Below, piece after piece: positions 41,528-51,521 of a stretch of 64,000 bases of DNA. Under the pieces are notes generated by a model. That model saw only the letters and a program-made list of their open reading frames with translations. It did not search any database and was not told the origin of the DNA. The stretch is from Saccharopolyspora erythraea. GTDB lineage: Bacteria; Actinomycetota; Actinomycetes; Mycobacteriales; Pseudonocardiaceae. The stretch lies in the NCBI RefSeq assembly GCF_018141105.1, contig NZ_CP054839.1:7877411-7941410 (forward strand). Reading direction: 5' to 3'. Numbering within the stretch: position 1 is the stretch's first letter; the number at the start of each line of letters is the position of its first letter. The position numbers were made by a program, and so were the translations under genes.

Positions 41528-42139
41528 ATGCTCCACCGAACCCGAGCGCTCGGCTCGCTCGTCGGACTGTGCGCCACAAGCGCGCTGCTCGTGGGCTGCG
41601 GCAGCGCGGAGAACACGCAGCCTCCGCCCGCCGGACAACCCAGCCCGCAGGCGTCCGCGCCGATCGAGACCACCGGCACCTACGAGCCCTATCGGCCGGG
41701 TGCGGCGGCGGTCACCTACGACCAGGTGCAGGTCCCGCCCGGCGCGACCGCGAAGATCAGCTCGCAGCGGATCGGCGACGGCCAGACCGAGATCAAGGTC
41801 GCGCTCACCGGCCTGCAGCCGAACCGGACCTACGGCGCGCACGTGCACACCAAGCCCTGCGGGCCGACCGGCGAGGACGCCGGGCCGCACTTCCAGCAGA
41901 ACCTCGACCCGGTCAAACCGTCGGTCGACCCCGCATACGCCAACCCGCAGAACGAGGTCTGGCTGGACCTCCACACCGACGCCCAGGGCAACGCGAACCC
42001 GAGCGCCAAGGGCAACTGGCAGTTCGCGAACCGCAACGACGCGAACTCGTTCGTCATCCACGAGACGCACACGCACACCGAACCGGGCAAGGCCGGTACC
42101 GCCGGCGCACGCCTGGCCTGCGTCACCGCCAAGTTCTGA
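41528..42139 (+). CDS. Cu/Zn superoxide dismutase-family lipoprotein
   Basis: A 203-aa lipoprotein with a lipobox (LLVGCGS, Cys about 22), a Pro-rich tether and a beta-barrel domain with SodC metal ligands. Ligands visible are HVHTKPCG, GPHFQ, LDLHTD and the final FVIHE copper ligand, with Cys pairs in KPCG and LACV. It should dismutate superoxide at the cell surface. Spacing between ligands is shorter than in classical SodC, so some ligands are uncertain. The start could also be GTG at 41519. Confidence 0.82.
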   Translation: MLHRTRALGSLVGLCATSALLVGCGSAENTQPPPAGQPSPQASAPIETTGTYEPYRPGAAAVTYDQVQVPPGATAKISSQRIGDGQTEIKVALTGLQPNRTYGAHVHTKPCGPTGEDAGPHFQQNLDPVKPSVDPAYANPQNEVWLDLHTDAQGNANPSAKGNWQFANRNDANSFVIHETHTHTEPGKAGTAGARLACVTAKF

Positions 42140-42492
42140 CGGGTTCGCCGCGCGGCGCGCGGCATCGCTGCGGCCCGGCTCCGGAGTCGGCCTTCGCGGC
42201 CGGGCCGAAGCCGGATCATGCCCTCACGCGGCATGGCCGGGGCGGAGCAGGTGCGACGGGTTCGGCCGCATGCCTGGGCGGTGGCACGGAGGAGCCGGAG
42301 GTCGGTGAGGGCTCGGTCGCCCCGCTCGCAGACGGCGAGCACGGCGACGACCGCCGCCGTGGTCACAAGCACGATCGCGGCGGGCGCGGCAGGGCCGCTC
42401 GGGTCGTCGCGGCCGCTCCACCAACCGGTCGGCGCCGGGCGGGGCCGACGTCACGGCTGTGATCGCCCCGGCATCGGGGACAATGGGCCGCG
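42140..42492. other. intergenic region, no gene seen
   Basis: About 350 bases of high-G+C sequence between the SodC and Dus genes. Frames on both strands are composition artefacts. No tRNA or clear hairpin is seen. The dus promoter should lie near the right edge. Confidence 0.45.
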
Positions 42493-43656
42493 ATGACCGC
42501 ACTCGACACCCCGGTCGCGCCGCCCGCGACCCGCACCGCGCCCCTGCGGATCGGCCCCTACCAGGTCGACCCGCCGGTCGTGCTCGCGCCGATGGCCGGG
42601 ATCACCAACGTCGCGTTCCGCCGGCTGTGCCGGGAGTACGGGGCCGGCCTCTACGTCTGCGAGATGATCACCAGCCGGGCGCTGGTCGAACGGCATCCGA
42701 CGACCATGCAGATGGTCACCTTCGACCCCGACGAGCACCCGCGCTCGATGCAGCTCTACGGCGTCGACCCGGAGACCATGGGCCAGGCCGTGCGGATGAT
42801 CGTCGACGAGGGCCTCGCCGACCACGTCGACATGAACTTCGGCTGCCCGGTACCGAAGGTGACCCGCAAGGGCGGCGGTTCCGCCCTGCCGTACAAGCGC
42901 AGGCTGTTCGGCGAGATCGTGCGCGCCGCGGTGCGCGCCGCCGAGCCCGCGGGCGTGCCGGTGACCGTGAAGTTCCGCATCGGCATCGACGACGAGCACA
43001 TCACCTACCTCGACGCCGGGCGCATCGCCGAGGACAACGGCGCCGCGGCCGTCGCGCTGCACGGCCGCACCGCCGCGCAGCGCTACTCCGGCCAGGCCGA
43101 CTGGTCCGCCATCGCCCGCCTCAAGGAGACCGTGCGCACCATCCCGGTGCTCGGCAACGGCGACATCTTCAGCGCCGACGACGCGTTGCGGATGGTCGCC
43201 GAGACCGGCTGCGACGGCGTGGTCGTCGGGCGCGGCTGCCTCGGCAGGCCGTGGCTGTTCCGCGACCTGCAGGCCGCCTTCGCGGGCGAGCCGGTGCCGG
43301 AGGGGCCGAACCTGGGCGAAGTGTGCCGGGTCCTGCGCAGGCACGGCGAGCTGCTCGCCGACCACATGGGCGAGGAGAAGGGCCTGCGCGACCTGCGCAA
43401 GCACATGGCCCAGTACCTGCGCGGCTTCCCGGTCGGCTCGGACCTGCGGCACCGCTTCGGGCTGGTCTCCGGGCTCGCCGAGCTCGACGACCTGCTGGCG
43501 CAGCTCGACCACGACGTCCCGTTCCCGGTCGACGCGGAGGGACCGCGCGGCAGGCAGGGCTCTGCGGGGCGCGTCGTGCTGCCGGAGGGCTGGCTGGACG
43601 ACCCCGACGACCTGTGCGTGCCCACCGCTGCCGAGATCGACCACAGCGGCGGCTGA
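42493..43656 (+). CDS. dusB: tRNA-dihydrouridine synthase
   Basis: A 387-aa FMN-dependent enzyme that reduces uridine in the tRNA D-loop. Family motifs are VVLAPMAGITNVAFRRLC, the signature DMNFGCPVPKVTRKGGGSAL with the catalytic Cys, HGRTAAQRYSG, PVLGNGDIFS and GRGCLGRPWLF. A helical tRNA-binding domain ends the protein. It is the Rv0823c-type gene in the mycobacterial order recalled for this region. Confidence 0.94.
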   Translation: MTALDTPVAPPATRTAPLRIGPYQVDPPVVLAPMAGITNVAFRRLCREYGAGLYVCEMITSRALVERHPTTMQMVTFDPDEHPRSMQLYGVDPETMGQAVRMIVDEGLADHVDMNFGCPVPKVTRKGGGSALPYKRRLFGEIVRAAVRAAEPAGVPVTVKFRIGIDDEHITYLDAGRIAEDNGAAAVALHGRTAAQRYSGQADWSAIARLKETVRTIPVLGNGDIFSADDALRMVAETGCDGVVVGRGCLGRPWLFRDLQAAFAGEPVPEGPNLGEVCRVLRRHGELLADHMGEEKGLRDLRKHMAQYLRGFPVGSDLRHRFGLVSGLAELDDLLAQLDHDVPFPVDAEGPRGRQGSAGRVVLPEGWLDDPDDLCVPTAAEIDHSGG

Positions 43657-43666
43657 GCCGGCGCCG

Positions 43667-44092
43667 ATGTCCACCGCGCCGCGCACCGGAGCGTTCGTCC
43701 ACTGTGGATTGCTGCTCGGGCTGGCCGTGGCCGGATGCGCGCCGTCCGGCACGGATCCGGTACGGCAGTACTTCTCCGACTACAACACCGGCGCGCGGCT
43801 GGGTCCGGCCGCACAGCGGGATTTCCTCGCCCGCACCCAGCATCCGGACTTCGCCGACCAGACCTGCGATCTCGGCGACACCACCGTCGAGCTGGACCCG
43901 GCGATGTCCACGCTGCGACCGGATCCCGGCTTCTCCCCGGACGGCGCGGGCCCGCCGCGCGGCGAGGTGTGGATCATCGGTGTCGAAGTGGTCCTGCGGC
44001 GGGATGGCACCGTGGTCGGCAGGCAGGTCGGCTCGCAGCACGTGGTCGTCCTCGACGGCCGCGTGCACGGCTTCGCGCCGTGCCCGTCGTGA
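43667..44092 (+). CDS. hypothetical lipoprotein
   Basis: A 141-aa lipoprotein, signal with lipobox LAVAGC (Cys about 24), starting 10 bases after the dus stop. The mature part looks like a small NTF2-like alpha+beta domain (DPVRQYFSDYNTGARLGPAA, then VWIIGVEVVLRRDGTVVG and QHVVVLDG), with a Cys pair (QTCDL, APCPS). No closer family assignment. Confidence 0.72.
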   Translation: MSTAPRTGAFVHCGLLLGLAVAGCAPSGTDPVRQYFSDYNTGARLGPAAQRDFLARTQHPDFADQTCDLGDTTVELDPAMSTLRPDPGFSPDGAGPPRGEVWIIGVEVVLRRDGTVVGRQVGSQHVVVLDGRVHGFAPCPS

Positions 44093-44416
44093 ACGACTCG
44101 CTGCCCGGTCGATCACCGTTCTCCCACTTTCGGCGCAGGCGCCGTAACACGGCCTCGGTGGAGTTGCGATGGAGTTGCGATGGCGTGATCGAAAACACAC
44201 GCGGTTTTGCTCGTCCGTGCGGGTGGGTCCGAACCGATTCGCTTCCGAAGTGACCCCTCCTGCGGGTACACATCCAAGAGCCGAAGACTCGAGCGGCGCT
44301 CACCATTTCAGAGCAACGCAGGGTCAGCCGGATGAGCGAATTAGCGGCGCGCATGAGCCGGACCAGCTCAAGCGATCCGTCACACCCGACGACACCACGG
44401 ACGGGAGGTGAGTGCG
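44093..44416. other. intergenic region with small tandem repeat
   Basis: About 320 bases before the GGDEF gene. An 11-base unit GAGTTGCGATG is tandemly repeated at 44161-44182. GGGAGG at 44403-44408 is the ribosome site of the next gene. No other gene is seen. Confidence 0.45.
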
Positions 44417-45271
44417 ATGACCGGACTGCGCAACGGTTTCGCAGGCCCGGAACCTCTGCGCGACGACTCCGCGTCGGCCCGGTGCCCGACACCGCCTCCC
44501 GGCAGGCGACGCGACCTGGCCGACGGCGCGGGCATGGCCGAGCTGCACGAGTCGATCGCGAGCCTGCTGGCCTCGCGCGGGCAGTGGCGGCAGGCCTACC
44601 ACCACCTGCGCTCGGCTCTCGACCTCATGTCCACAGAGGACACACCCAGGGTGCCGGAGCAGCTCCGCCACGAGGTCAAGCGCCTGCGCCGGGAGCACGC
44701 CGAGGCCCGCGAGCAGAGCCGCCGGGACAGCCTCACCGCCAGCTACAACCGGCGCTACCTCGACGAACGGCTGGCCGACCTGGTCAGCGACGACCCCGAG
44801 GCCGACGGCCTCGCGGTGGCGCTGGTCGACCTGGACTGGTTCAAGCACGTCAACGACACCTACGGACACCTGCTCGGCGACCGCGTGCTGCAGCGGGTCG
44901 TCGACCTCCTGCAGGAGGTGCTGCCGACGGGGGCGTTCTGCGCCCGCTACGGCGGCGAGGAGTTCGTGCTGGTGTTCCCGACCATCGACGCTGCGGCGGC
45001 GGTCGCGGCCTGCGAAGGTGCCCGCGCCCGCATCGAGCGGTTCCCCTGGGGGCAGATGGCGCCGGGACTGCGGGTCACGGTCAGCATCGGCGTCGCGCAC
45101 GAGCAGCACGCCACACTGGGCTCCGACGCCTCACCGCCATCGGCCGAACAGCAGCTGATCAGCGCGGACGCCCTGCTCTACGCGGCGAAGCAGTCCGGGC
45201 GCAACGCGGTCGCCTACCGCACGGGCAGCGAGGTCCGTCTCGCGTCCGGGCACCGCTCCGGCGGTTACTGA
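44417..45271 (+). CDS. GGDEF diguanylate cyclase
   Basis: A 284-aa soluble protein. The N-terminal 100 residues are helical and TPR-like (ESIASLLASRGQWRQAYHHL) with a coiled linker. A complete GGDEF domain follows, with DSLTASYNRRYLDERL, VDLDWFKHVNDTYGH and the active RYGGEEFVLVF signature. It should synthesise cyclic di-GMP. No I-site RxxD is evident directly before the signature. GGGAGG at 44403 selects the ATG at 44417. Confidence 0.92.
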   Translation: MTGLRNGFAGPEPLRDDSASARCPTPPPGRRRDLADGAGMAELHESIASLLASRGQWRQAYHHLRSALDLMSTEDTPRVPEQLRHEVKRLRREHAEAREQSRRDSLTASYNRRYLDERLADLVSDDPEADGLAVALVDLDWFKHVNDTYGHLLGDRVLQRVVDLLQEVLPTGAFCARYGGEEFVLVFPTIDAAAAVAACEGARARIERFPWGQMAPGLRVTVSIGVAHEQHATLGSDASPPSAEQQLISADALLYAAKQSGRNAVAYRTGSEVRLASGHRSGGY

Positions 45272-45524
45272 TCGCAACCGCGCCCCGACCCGGGGTGGCA
45301 ACGAGCGGGTCGCGCCGGGCAAGTGGCCTAACACACTTGCGTGTTTTGGCCTAGCAGGCAGGCATGATCGTGCACTGATTGTGAAGAAATTGTCTGCACT
45401 ATCGTCAGTTCGGGCGATCAGCCGTACTATCTCGAGAGCGCTGAGCGATACAGCTGCGGGGGGTTGATCGCCGGCGACGGCGAACCATTGCACATGATCG
45501 ATCACGAGGTGGGAGGGAAAACGG

Positions 45525-48500
45525 GTGCCGCAGGACCCCCGCCAAGGCATGAACGCGCACCGACGTTCCCGTCCCGAGCAGGATCCTGGACAGGAGCAAC
45601 CGGCCGAGAGCACCAACGGCGGCGGCAGGCGCCGCCGCGCGCTGGGCGACGACGGCACCGGCGGTACCCGGGTCATCGACCTGCTCTCCAAGCACGGCAA
45701 GGCCCCCGGCACGGGTTCGCACCACCGCAGGCAGGCCGAGCCGCCGGCGAACGGTGAGCAACCGAGCGGTGGTACCGCGCAGCCGTGGCAGCCGCCGGCA
45801 GGCGGGCGCCCGCAGCGCGGCGGCCCGCCCGGCCCGCCCGGCCCGCCCGGCCCGAGCGAGACGGGCGGCCGCAGGCGCGCCCGCCCCGAGCCGCCGGAGT
45901 CCGCGCACCCGCCGGCGGGACAGCCCGGTCCCGCGTCCGGCCAGCAGCGCCCCGCCACGCCTCCGGCCGAGCCGCGCCGGTCCCGTTCGCACTCCGCCGA
46001 ACCTCCCGCCGCCGAACCGCGTGCCGCCGAGCCGCGAGGCACCGGACCGCACCAGGCCGAGCCCCGCGGAACGGGCCCGCACCAAGCCGAACCCCGAGGC
46101 ACCAGCACGCACCAAGCCGAGCCGCGGGGCACCGGCCCGCACCAAGCCGAGACGCGTCCGTCGGCCGACGAGCCGCGGCCTTCCGGCCGTCGAGCCGTCT
46201 CGCAGGGAACCGGACGCCACGTGCAGCCGGAGCCGCCGGAAGCACAGCGTCCGCCGCAAGGTCCGCCCGGCGGCGCCGATCCGCGCGCTCCGCACGCTTC
46301 CCGCCGTCCTGGTCCCCCTCCGGGGCCCGAGCGTCCGGCTCCTGAGCGGCCTGCCCCGCCTCCAGCTGCCGACCCGCGTTCCTCTTCGCACGACGCATGG
46401 ACGCCGCCTCGGCGTCCGCAGGCCCCTGGCCGCGGTGAGCCGCCTGCTCCGGGCCCGGACGCGACCCGGCGTCCGGCCGAGCCGCCCGCGGGCCGACGCG
46501 GCCGTCCCGCACCGCCCCGTCCCGCCGGCGGGCCGCCGCCCATGGGCGCCGCGGCAGCGGAGCGGCGGGTGCCGCCATGGCGGCGCCGCGGACGCTTCCG
46601 CCGCCGAGGCGACGCGCATAACCGAAGCTCTGGGCGGCCCGGCTTCCGGGCCTTCCGCACCGCCGGCCGGTCCGCAGGCACCCGCGGGCCCCGGTGCGCC
46701 CGCCTCCGGTCCCGCGCCGGGCCGGCTTAGCGGACCGCCGCGCGCGAAGGCGCCCGGCCGCCCCGCGCCGGACCCCGACCTGGAGGCGACGACCCAGCAC
46801 GCCGCGGTTCCGGCCGAGCCGGGCCCGCAGAGCGGCGACGAGACGGTCGTCGCGAGGGTTCCGGCCGCCAAGCAGCCCAAGCGCGAAACGTCCGAGGACG
46901 ACGGTTCCGGCCCCGACGCGACCGTGCTCGCGCGGCCGGTCGGCGGCAGTTCCGCCGACAAGACGTCCATAGTCGCGGCCCTGGGCACCGACGCGAGCTC
47001 TTCGCAGTCCAAGGACAAGTCCGAGGCCGACGCATTCGACGACTTCGACGACGATGACGAGGGCGACGACAACGACGAGGTCCGCGCGATCGACGCGACG
47101 CTGGCGCGCTTCTCGGCCGTGCACGACCAGATCGCCGAGGAGGAGGCCGCGCGCCGCGAGAAGTACTCGTGGCTGTTCGGCAAGCGCCGCGAGCCCGAGC
47201 TCGGCACCGACATGCCGTTCGACTACGTCGAGGGGCGCGATGCCGGGGCCTCCCGCGTGGAGTGGAAGCGCCAGCAGCGAAAGCGGCGCACCGGCCTGCT
47301 CGTCAAGGCGCTCGCGGTGGCCGCCGCGCTGACCATATTCGTCACGATCGGCACCATGTGGGGTGCCAAGACATGGGTGGACGCCAGGTTCCGCGAGGTC
47401 GCCTCGCTCGACCCGAACTCGGGCGACATCAAGGACGCGGCCAAGCAGACCGGTGACCAGAACTTCCTGCTGATCGGCTCGGACACCCGGGCGGGTGCCA
47501 CCGCCGGCGACGGTGTGGGAAACACCGAGGACGAGCCCGGCGCACGCGCCGACACGACGATGATCGCCCACATCCCGGCCGACCGCAGCCGCGTCGTGGT
47601 CGTGTCCTTCCCGCGCGACCTGGAGGTCGCGATCCCGGCGTGCGAGCGGTGGGACGCCGCGACCGGCAAGTACACCGGACAGCAGGCGCCCGCGCAGGAG
47701 AAGGCGAAGCTGAACCAGGCCTACGCGGTGGGCGGGCCGAAGTGCACCACCAAGGTCATCCAGCAGCTCTCGGGGCTGTCGATCACCAGCTTCCTCGGCA
47801 TCGACTTCCAGGGCTTCAAGTCGATGGTCGACGCGGTGCACGGCGTCGACATCTGCACCCAGAAGCCCGTGGTCGACGACGTGATCGGCACCGTGCTGCC
47901 CAACCCCGGCCACTACAACCTGACCGGCCAGCAGGCGCTGAGCTACGTGCGCGCCCGGCACGTGCAGGGCGACGTGACCGCCGACTACGGCCGGATGCAG
48001 CGCCAGCAGCTGTTCCTGTCGGCGCTGCTGCGCAAGACGATGTCCGGCCAGGTGCTGCTGGACCCGAACAAGCTCAGCGGCTTCGTCGACGCGGTCGCCG
48101 CCAACACATTCGGCGAGAACGTCGGCACCGACCGGCTGCTCGAGCTCGGCCAGTCGATGCAGGGCCTGGATCCCGGCAAGGTCACCTTCATCACCGTCCC
48201 GACCACCGGTTACGCCAACGACGACGGGCGGGAGGAGCTGCGCGCGGCCGACAACGAGGCGCTGTTCCGGGCGATCATCGAGGGCGTCCCGGTCACCCCG
48301 CCCGCCAGCGGCGGCGGGACCGGCGGTTCCACGCCCAGCGGCGGCACCGGCCCGATGGCGACCGCCTTCACCGCGCGCCCGCTGCCGGCGCTCCAGCCGT
48401 CGCAGGTCAAGGTGGAGGTCGTCAACACCACCGGGTCCAGCGGCCTGGCGTCGACCACCGGTGACCGGCTGCGGGAGTTCGGGTTCAACGTCACGGGCAC

Positions 48501-48750
48501 CGGTCAGTCCGGCCCCGCCGCGAGCGGGACGGTCATCAAGCACAGCCCGGCCAACGCCGAGGCGGCCAAGCTGCTCGCGGGCAGCGTCCCGGGCGCCCAG
48601 CTGGTCGAGGACGCCTCCGCCGGGTCGGTGCTGCGGCTGGAGCTGGGCGCGGGCTTCGACGGCGCGGTGCACGCCCCGAGCACGGCGCCCGCGCAGGTGC
48701 CCGACAACCTCGCGACGGTCAACGCGGGCACCGACGTATGCGCCAAGTGA
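45525..48750 (+). CDS. LytR-CpsA-Psr (LCP) cell-wall ligase, apparent frameshift
   Basis: LCP enzymes attach arabinogalactan or teichoic polymers to peptidoglycan. From a GTG with GGGAGGGA upstream, the first frame encodes a disordered Pro/Ala/Glu region of about 350 residues with collagen-like GPPGPPGPPGP and a 10-residue repeat. Protein-like sequence then continues in the +1 frame from about 46565-46590 (AADASAAEATRITEALGG), through an acidic stretch and a membrane helix (about 47300-47370). The LCP domain follows (FLLIGSDTRAG, SFPRDLEVAIP, YVRARHVQGD), then a LytR_C domain. The second frame alone is open from 45754 but its early part is not protein-like. This is either a real shift or a sequence error in G+C-rich DNA. 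Confidence 0.82.
46026..46145 (+). repeat. 30-bp tandem repeat, four units
   Basis: Four head-to-tail 30-base units starting at 46026, 46056, 46086 and 46116 encode the decapeptide AEPRGTGPHQ with one variant (GTSTHQ). It lies in the disordered part of the LCP gene, so unit number may vary between strains. Confidence 0.85.
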
Positions 48751-48858
48751 GCCAGGACACAGTCCTGCTCTGCGCCGAACGGGTCGATCACGACTCGTTC
48801 ACCCCTGGTTCACCATGGCGCGCCTTGTCCGATTCCTCCGAGACGTACTCTGGTCCGT

Positions 48859-49506
48859 ATGCGTGAGGTCTACCAGGAACAGCTCGGCAAGCTCGCCGAT
48901 GAGCTCGCCTCGATGTCCACGATGGTCGGCACGGCGATGGAGCGCGCCACCAAGGCACTCCTGGAGACCGATCTCGGACTCGCTGAGCAGGTCATCGAAG
49001 AGGACGTCCAGGTCGACGAGGCGCGGGCGCGCGCCGAGGAGCACGCCTTCGGGCTGCTCGCCCTCCAGGCGCCGGTCGCGGGCGACCTGCGGACCGTCAT
49101 CTCCACCATCCACGCCGCGGAGGACCTGGAGCGGATGGGCGACCTGGCCCTGCACGTGGCCAAGACCGCGCGCCGCAGGCACCCGCACCCCGTACTGCCC
49201 GAGGACGTCCAGCCCCACTTCGCCGAAATGGGCCGGATCGCCGTCAAGCTGGCCGGCCGGGTCCGCACCGTCATCCAGACCCAGGACGTCGAGGCTGCGC
49301 GGGGGCTGGAGGAGGACGACGACGAGATGGACGACCTCCACCGCCACCTGTTCACCGTGATGATGAGCCCCGAGTGGTCGCACGGTGTCGCCGCCGCGGT
49401 GGACGTGACGCTGCTGGGCCGGTTCTACGAGCGCTTCGCCGACCACGCGGTGTCGGTGGCGCGGCGGGTCGTGTTCACCGTGACCGGGAAGATGCCGACG
49501 AGCTGA
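48859..49506 (+). CDS. phoU: phosphate signalling protein PhoU
   Basis: A 215-aa all-helical protein with two repeated three-helix PhoU units. The first carries [15 protein letters not shown] and [17 protein letters not shown], the second [15 protein letters not shown] and [15 protein letters not shown]; both hold metal-ligand acidic motifs. It modulates the SenX3-type kinase and the Pst transporter. The pst genes lie 4 kb downstream on the other strand, separated by an inserted gene block. Confidence 0.93.
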   Translation: MREVYQEQLGKLADELASMSTMVGTAMERATKALLETDLGLAEQVIEEDVQVDEARARAEEHAFGLLALQAPVAGDLRTVISTIHAAEDLERMGDLALHVAKTARRRHPHPVLPEDVQPHFAEMGRIAVKLAGRVRTVIQTQDVEAARGLEEDDDEMDDLHRHLFTVMMSPEWSHGVAAAVDVTLLGRFYERFADHAVSVARRVVFTVTGKMPTS

Positions 49507-49543
49507 GCCGTTCACGCAGGTCGGAGCGGGTGCCGAGATCGGC

Positions 49544-49553
49544 GTATTAATAC
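49544..49553. promoter_or_regulatory. GTATTAATAC palindrome
   Basis: An A/T-only core palindrome within a wider imperfect inverted repeat (CGAGATCG ... CGGTCTC), upstream of the XRE/DUF5753 gene. It could be its operator or part of its promoter. Confidence 0.4.
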
Positions 49554-49639
49554 TCGGTCTCATTGCTCGCTAGCTCGATCGTCTTGTGCGATCCTCGATC
49601 GGGTGAGAGCAGCGATCCGGCCGCCACGTGAGGTGCGGC

Positions 49640-50488
49640 GTGCGTAAGAGCCCGACAGTGCACCGCAGGCGCCTCGGCGCCGAGCTGCGCAAGATGCGCG
49701 ACGGCGCCGGGCGCACCCACCGCGAGGTCGCGGCCCACCTGGACTGCTCCCAGGGCAAGATCAGCCAGATCGAGCTGGGCAGGGTGCCGGTGCGCACCTC
49801 CGACGTGCGGCTGATGGCCGAGTTCTACGGGGCCACCGACGAGCAGGTGGCGGCGCTGGTCGACCTCGCGCAGGACTCCAAGCAGCGCGGCTGGTGGCAG
49901 CAGTACCCGACCACCGCGCAGCGCCCGGGTTTCGAGACCTACCTAGGCCTGGAGACCGCGGCGAAGGCGGTCAGCTGCTACGGCGCGGACCCGATCCCGG
50001 AGCTGCTGCACACGGCCGACTACGGCCGCGCCGTGTTCGGCCTTTCCGAGCCGTCCGCCGCCGAGCTCGACGAGCGGATGACGGTCAGCCACACCCGGCA
50101 GCAGCGGCTGCTCGGGGACCAGCCGCTGGAGCTGTGGGCGGTGCTCGACGAGGCCGCGCTGCGGCGGGCGGTCGGCGGCCCGGCCGTGATGCGCCAGCAG
50201 CTCGAGCACCTGGTGCTGATGGGCTACCGGCGCAACGTGACGATCCAGGTGCTGCCCTTCGCCGCGGGCGGGCATCCGCTCATGGGCGACCGGATCTCGG
50301 TGTTCTCGTTCCCCGACGACGCCGACCCGCAGGTGGTGCACGTCGGCGACACGGCGAACTCGCGGTTCCTGGACAAGCCCGCCGACACCCGCGGCTACCT
50401 CGCGGCGTTCGAGCACGTGTGCAAGGCGGCGCTCAACCCGAAGGACTCGAGCGCCTTCATCTCCGCCATCGCCGACCAGTACACCTGA
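49640..50488 (+). CDS. XRE regulator with DUF5753 domain
   Basis: A 282-aa regulator of the type abundant in Streptomyces-like actinobacteria. The HTH is at about 10-65 (LGAELRKMRDGAGRTHREVA and CSQGKISQIELGRV) and the DUF5753 domain at about 90-275 (GWWQQYPTT, ELLHTADYGRAV, QVLPFAAGGHPLMG). Such proteins often pair with small DUF397 proteins; none is visible here. The ATG at 49628 is an alternative start. Confidence 0.9.
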   Translation: MRKSPTVHRRRLGAELRKMRDGAGRTHREVAAHLDCSQGKISQIELGRVPVRTSDVRLMAEFYGATDEQVAALVDLAQDSKQRGWWQQYPTTAQRPGFETYLGLETAAKAVSCYGADPIPELLHTADYGRAVFGLSEPSAAELDERMTVSHTRQQRLLGDQPLELWAVLDEAALRRAVGGPAVMRQQLEHLVLMGYRRNVTIQVLPFAAGGHPLMGDRISVFSFPDDADPQVVHVGDTANSRFLDKPADTRGYLAAFEHVCKAALNPKDSSAFISAIADQYT

Positions 50489-50577
50489 CGGCCGCACAGC
50501 GCCAATCGGCCGATTCCGGTGCGCCGCGCTACCGTCGAGCGGCACGAATTGCCGTTGGTAGTTGGGGGTGGCGCTCG

Positions 50578-51504
50578 GTGTCGACGCTGGATGAGTTGCG
50601 GCAGCGGCTGCCGCCATGGCATGCCGAGAAGTCGTCGCGCGCCGTGGACGCGGCCGTCGGCCTGGCCCGGTCGCACGGGCTGCGGGTCGAGGAGCCGACC
50701 GTGCTCGCCGACGTGGTCTCGGTGGTGGTCCACCTGCGGCCGGCGCCCGTGGTCGCGAGGATCCCGACCCACCTGACCGAGCTGCGGCAACCGATGGCGG
50801 ACTGGCTCCGCCGCGAGATCGACATGACGACCTTCCTGGCCGGGCAGGGCGCACCCGTGATCACGCCCAGCGGCGAGCTGCCCCCGGGACCGCACGAGCA
50901 CGACGGGTTCACGATCACCTTCTGGTCGTACGTGGAGCCCGACCCCGACCGCACCGCGAGCACCGACGACTACGCGGCGATGCTCGTCGACCTCCACAGC
51001 GTCCTGCGCGAGTACCCGGGCAACCTGCCCCTGCTGGCCCCGGTGGCGAACGAGGTCCCGCTCGGCCTTGCCGCGCTGGACCGCGCCAGGGGCGTGCTGA
51101 CCGACCAGGAGATCGACCAGCTCCGGTCGGCCGCCGACCGCCTCCGGCCATGGTGGGAGGCGCCGAGCGGCGACCTCCAGCCGCTGCACGGCGACCTTCA
51201 CACCGAGACTCTCATCCACGGCCGCGATGGCCTGGTGTGGTGCGACTTCGAGGACACCTGCCTCGGCCCCCGGGAGTGGGACCTCTCGATGCTGTTCTGG
51301 TCCGACCCGGATGCCGTCGCCCGCCACCACAACCCCGACCCCGACCGGATGCGCGCCCTTTCCGAGCTCCGCGCTCTGCACCTGGCGTTGTCCGTGGTGG
51401 CCTTCCACACCAGCGTCCCCCACGTCGATGGGTGGGAGGAGGGCGTGCGCACGTTCCTGTCCACGCTCGGCACCAATGCCGGCAGCCTGCCGACCACGCA
51501 CTGA
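50578..51504 (+). CDS. aminoglycoside-phosphotransferase-like kinase
   Basis: A 308-aa APH-fold small-molecule kinase. The catalytic loop is LHGDLHTETLIH (Asp about 206) and the metal-binding loop is WCDFEDTCLGPREWDLSML. The N-lobe is short, with VVARIPTH taking the place of the usual Lys strand. The substrate is unknown; antibiotic resistance is possible but equally a metabolic kinase. GTG start after GGGGGTGG. Confidence 0.85.
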   Translation: MSTLDELRQRLPPWHAEKSSRAVDAAVGLARSHGLRVEEPTVLADVVSVVVHLRPAPVVARIPTHLTELRQPMADWLRREIDMTTFLAGQGAPVITPSGELPPGPHEHDGFTITFWSYVEPDPDRTASTDDYAAMLVDLHSVLREYPGNLPLLAPVANEVPLGLAALDRARGVLTDQEIDQLRSAADRLRPWWEAPSGDLQPLHGDLHTETLIHGRDGLVWCDFEDTCLGPREWDLSMLFWSDPDAVARHHNPDPDRMRALSELRALHLALSVVAFHTSVPHVDGWEEGVRTFLSTLGTNAGSLPTTH

Positions 51505-51521
51505 AGTAGAAGTGCCGCTCG

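Noticed and set aside
45300-45524. Cyclic-di-AMP (ydaO-type) riboswitch before the LCP gene
   Set aside because: G-rich patches are present, but I could not place the conserved cores or pseudoknot.
45828-45870. Collagen-like GPP repeat as a distinct surface protein
   Set aside because: It is a short part of the disordered N-terminal region of the LCP protein and is predicted to be cytosolic.
45673-48672. Very long open frame antisense to the LCP gene (about 1,000 codons)
   Set aside because: High G+C opens antisense frames; the sequence is Arg/Gly/Ala-rich with no domain, and the sense strand has clear LCP motifs.
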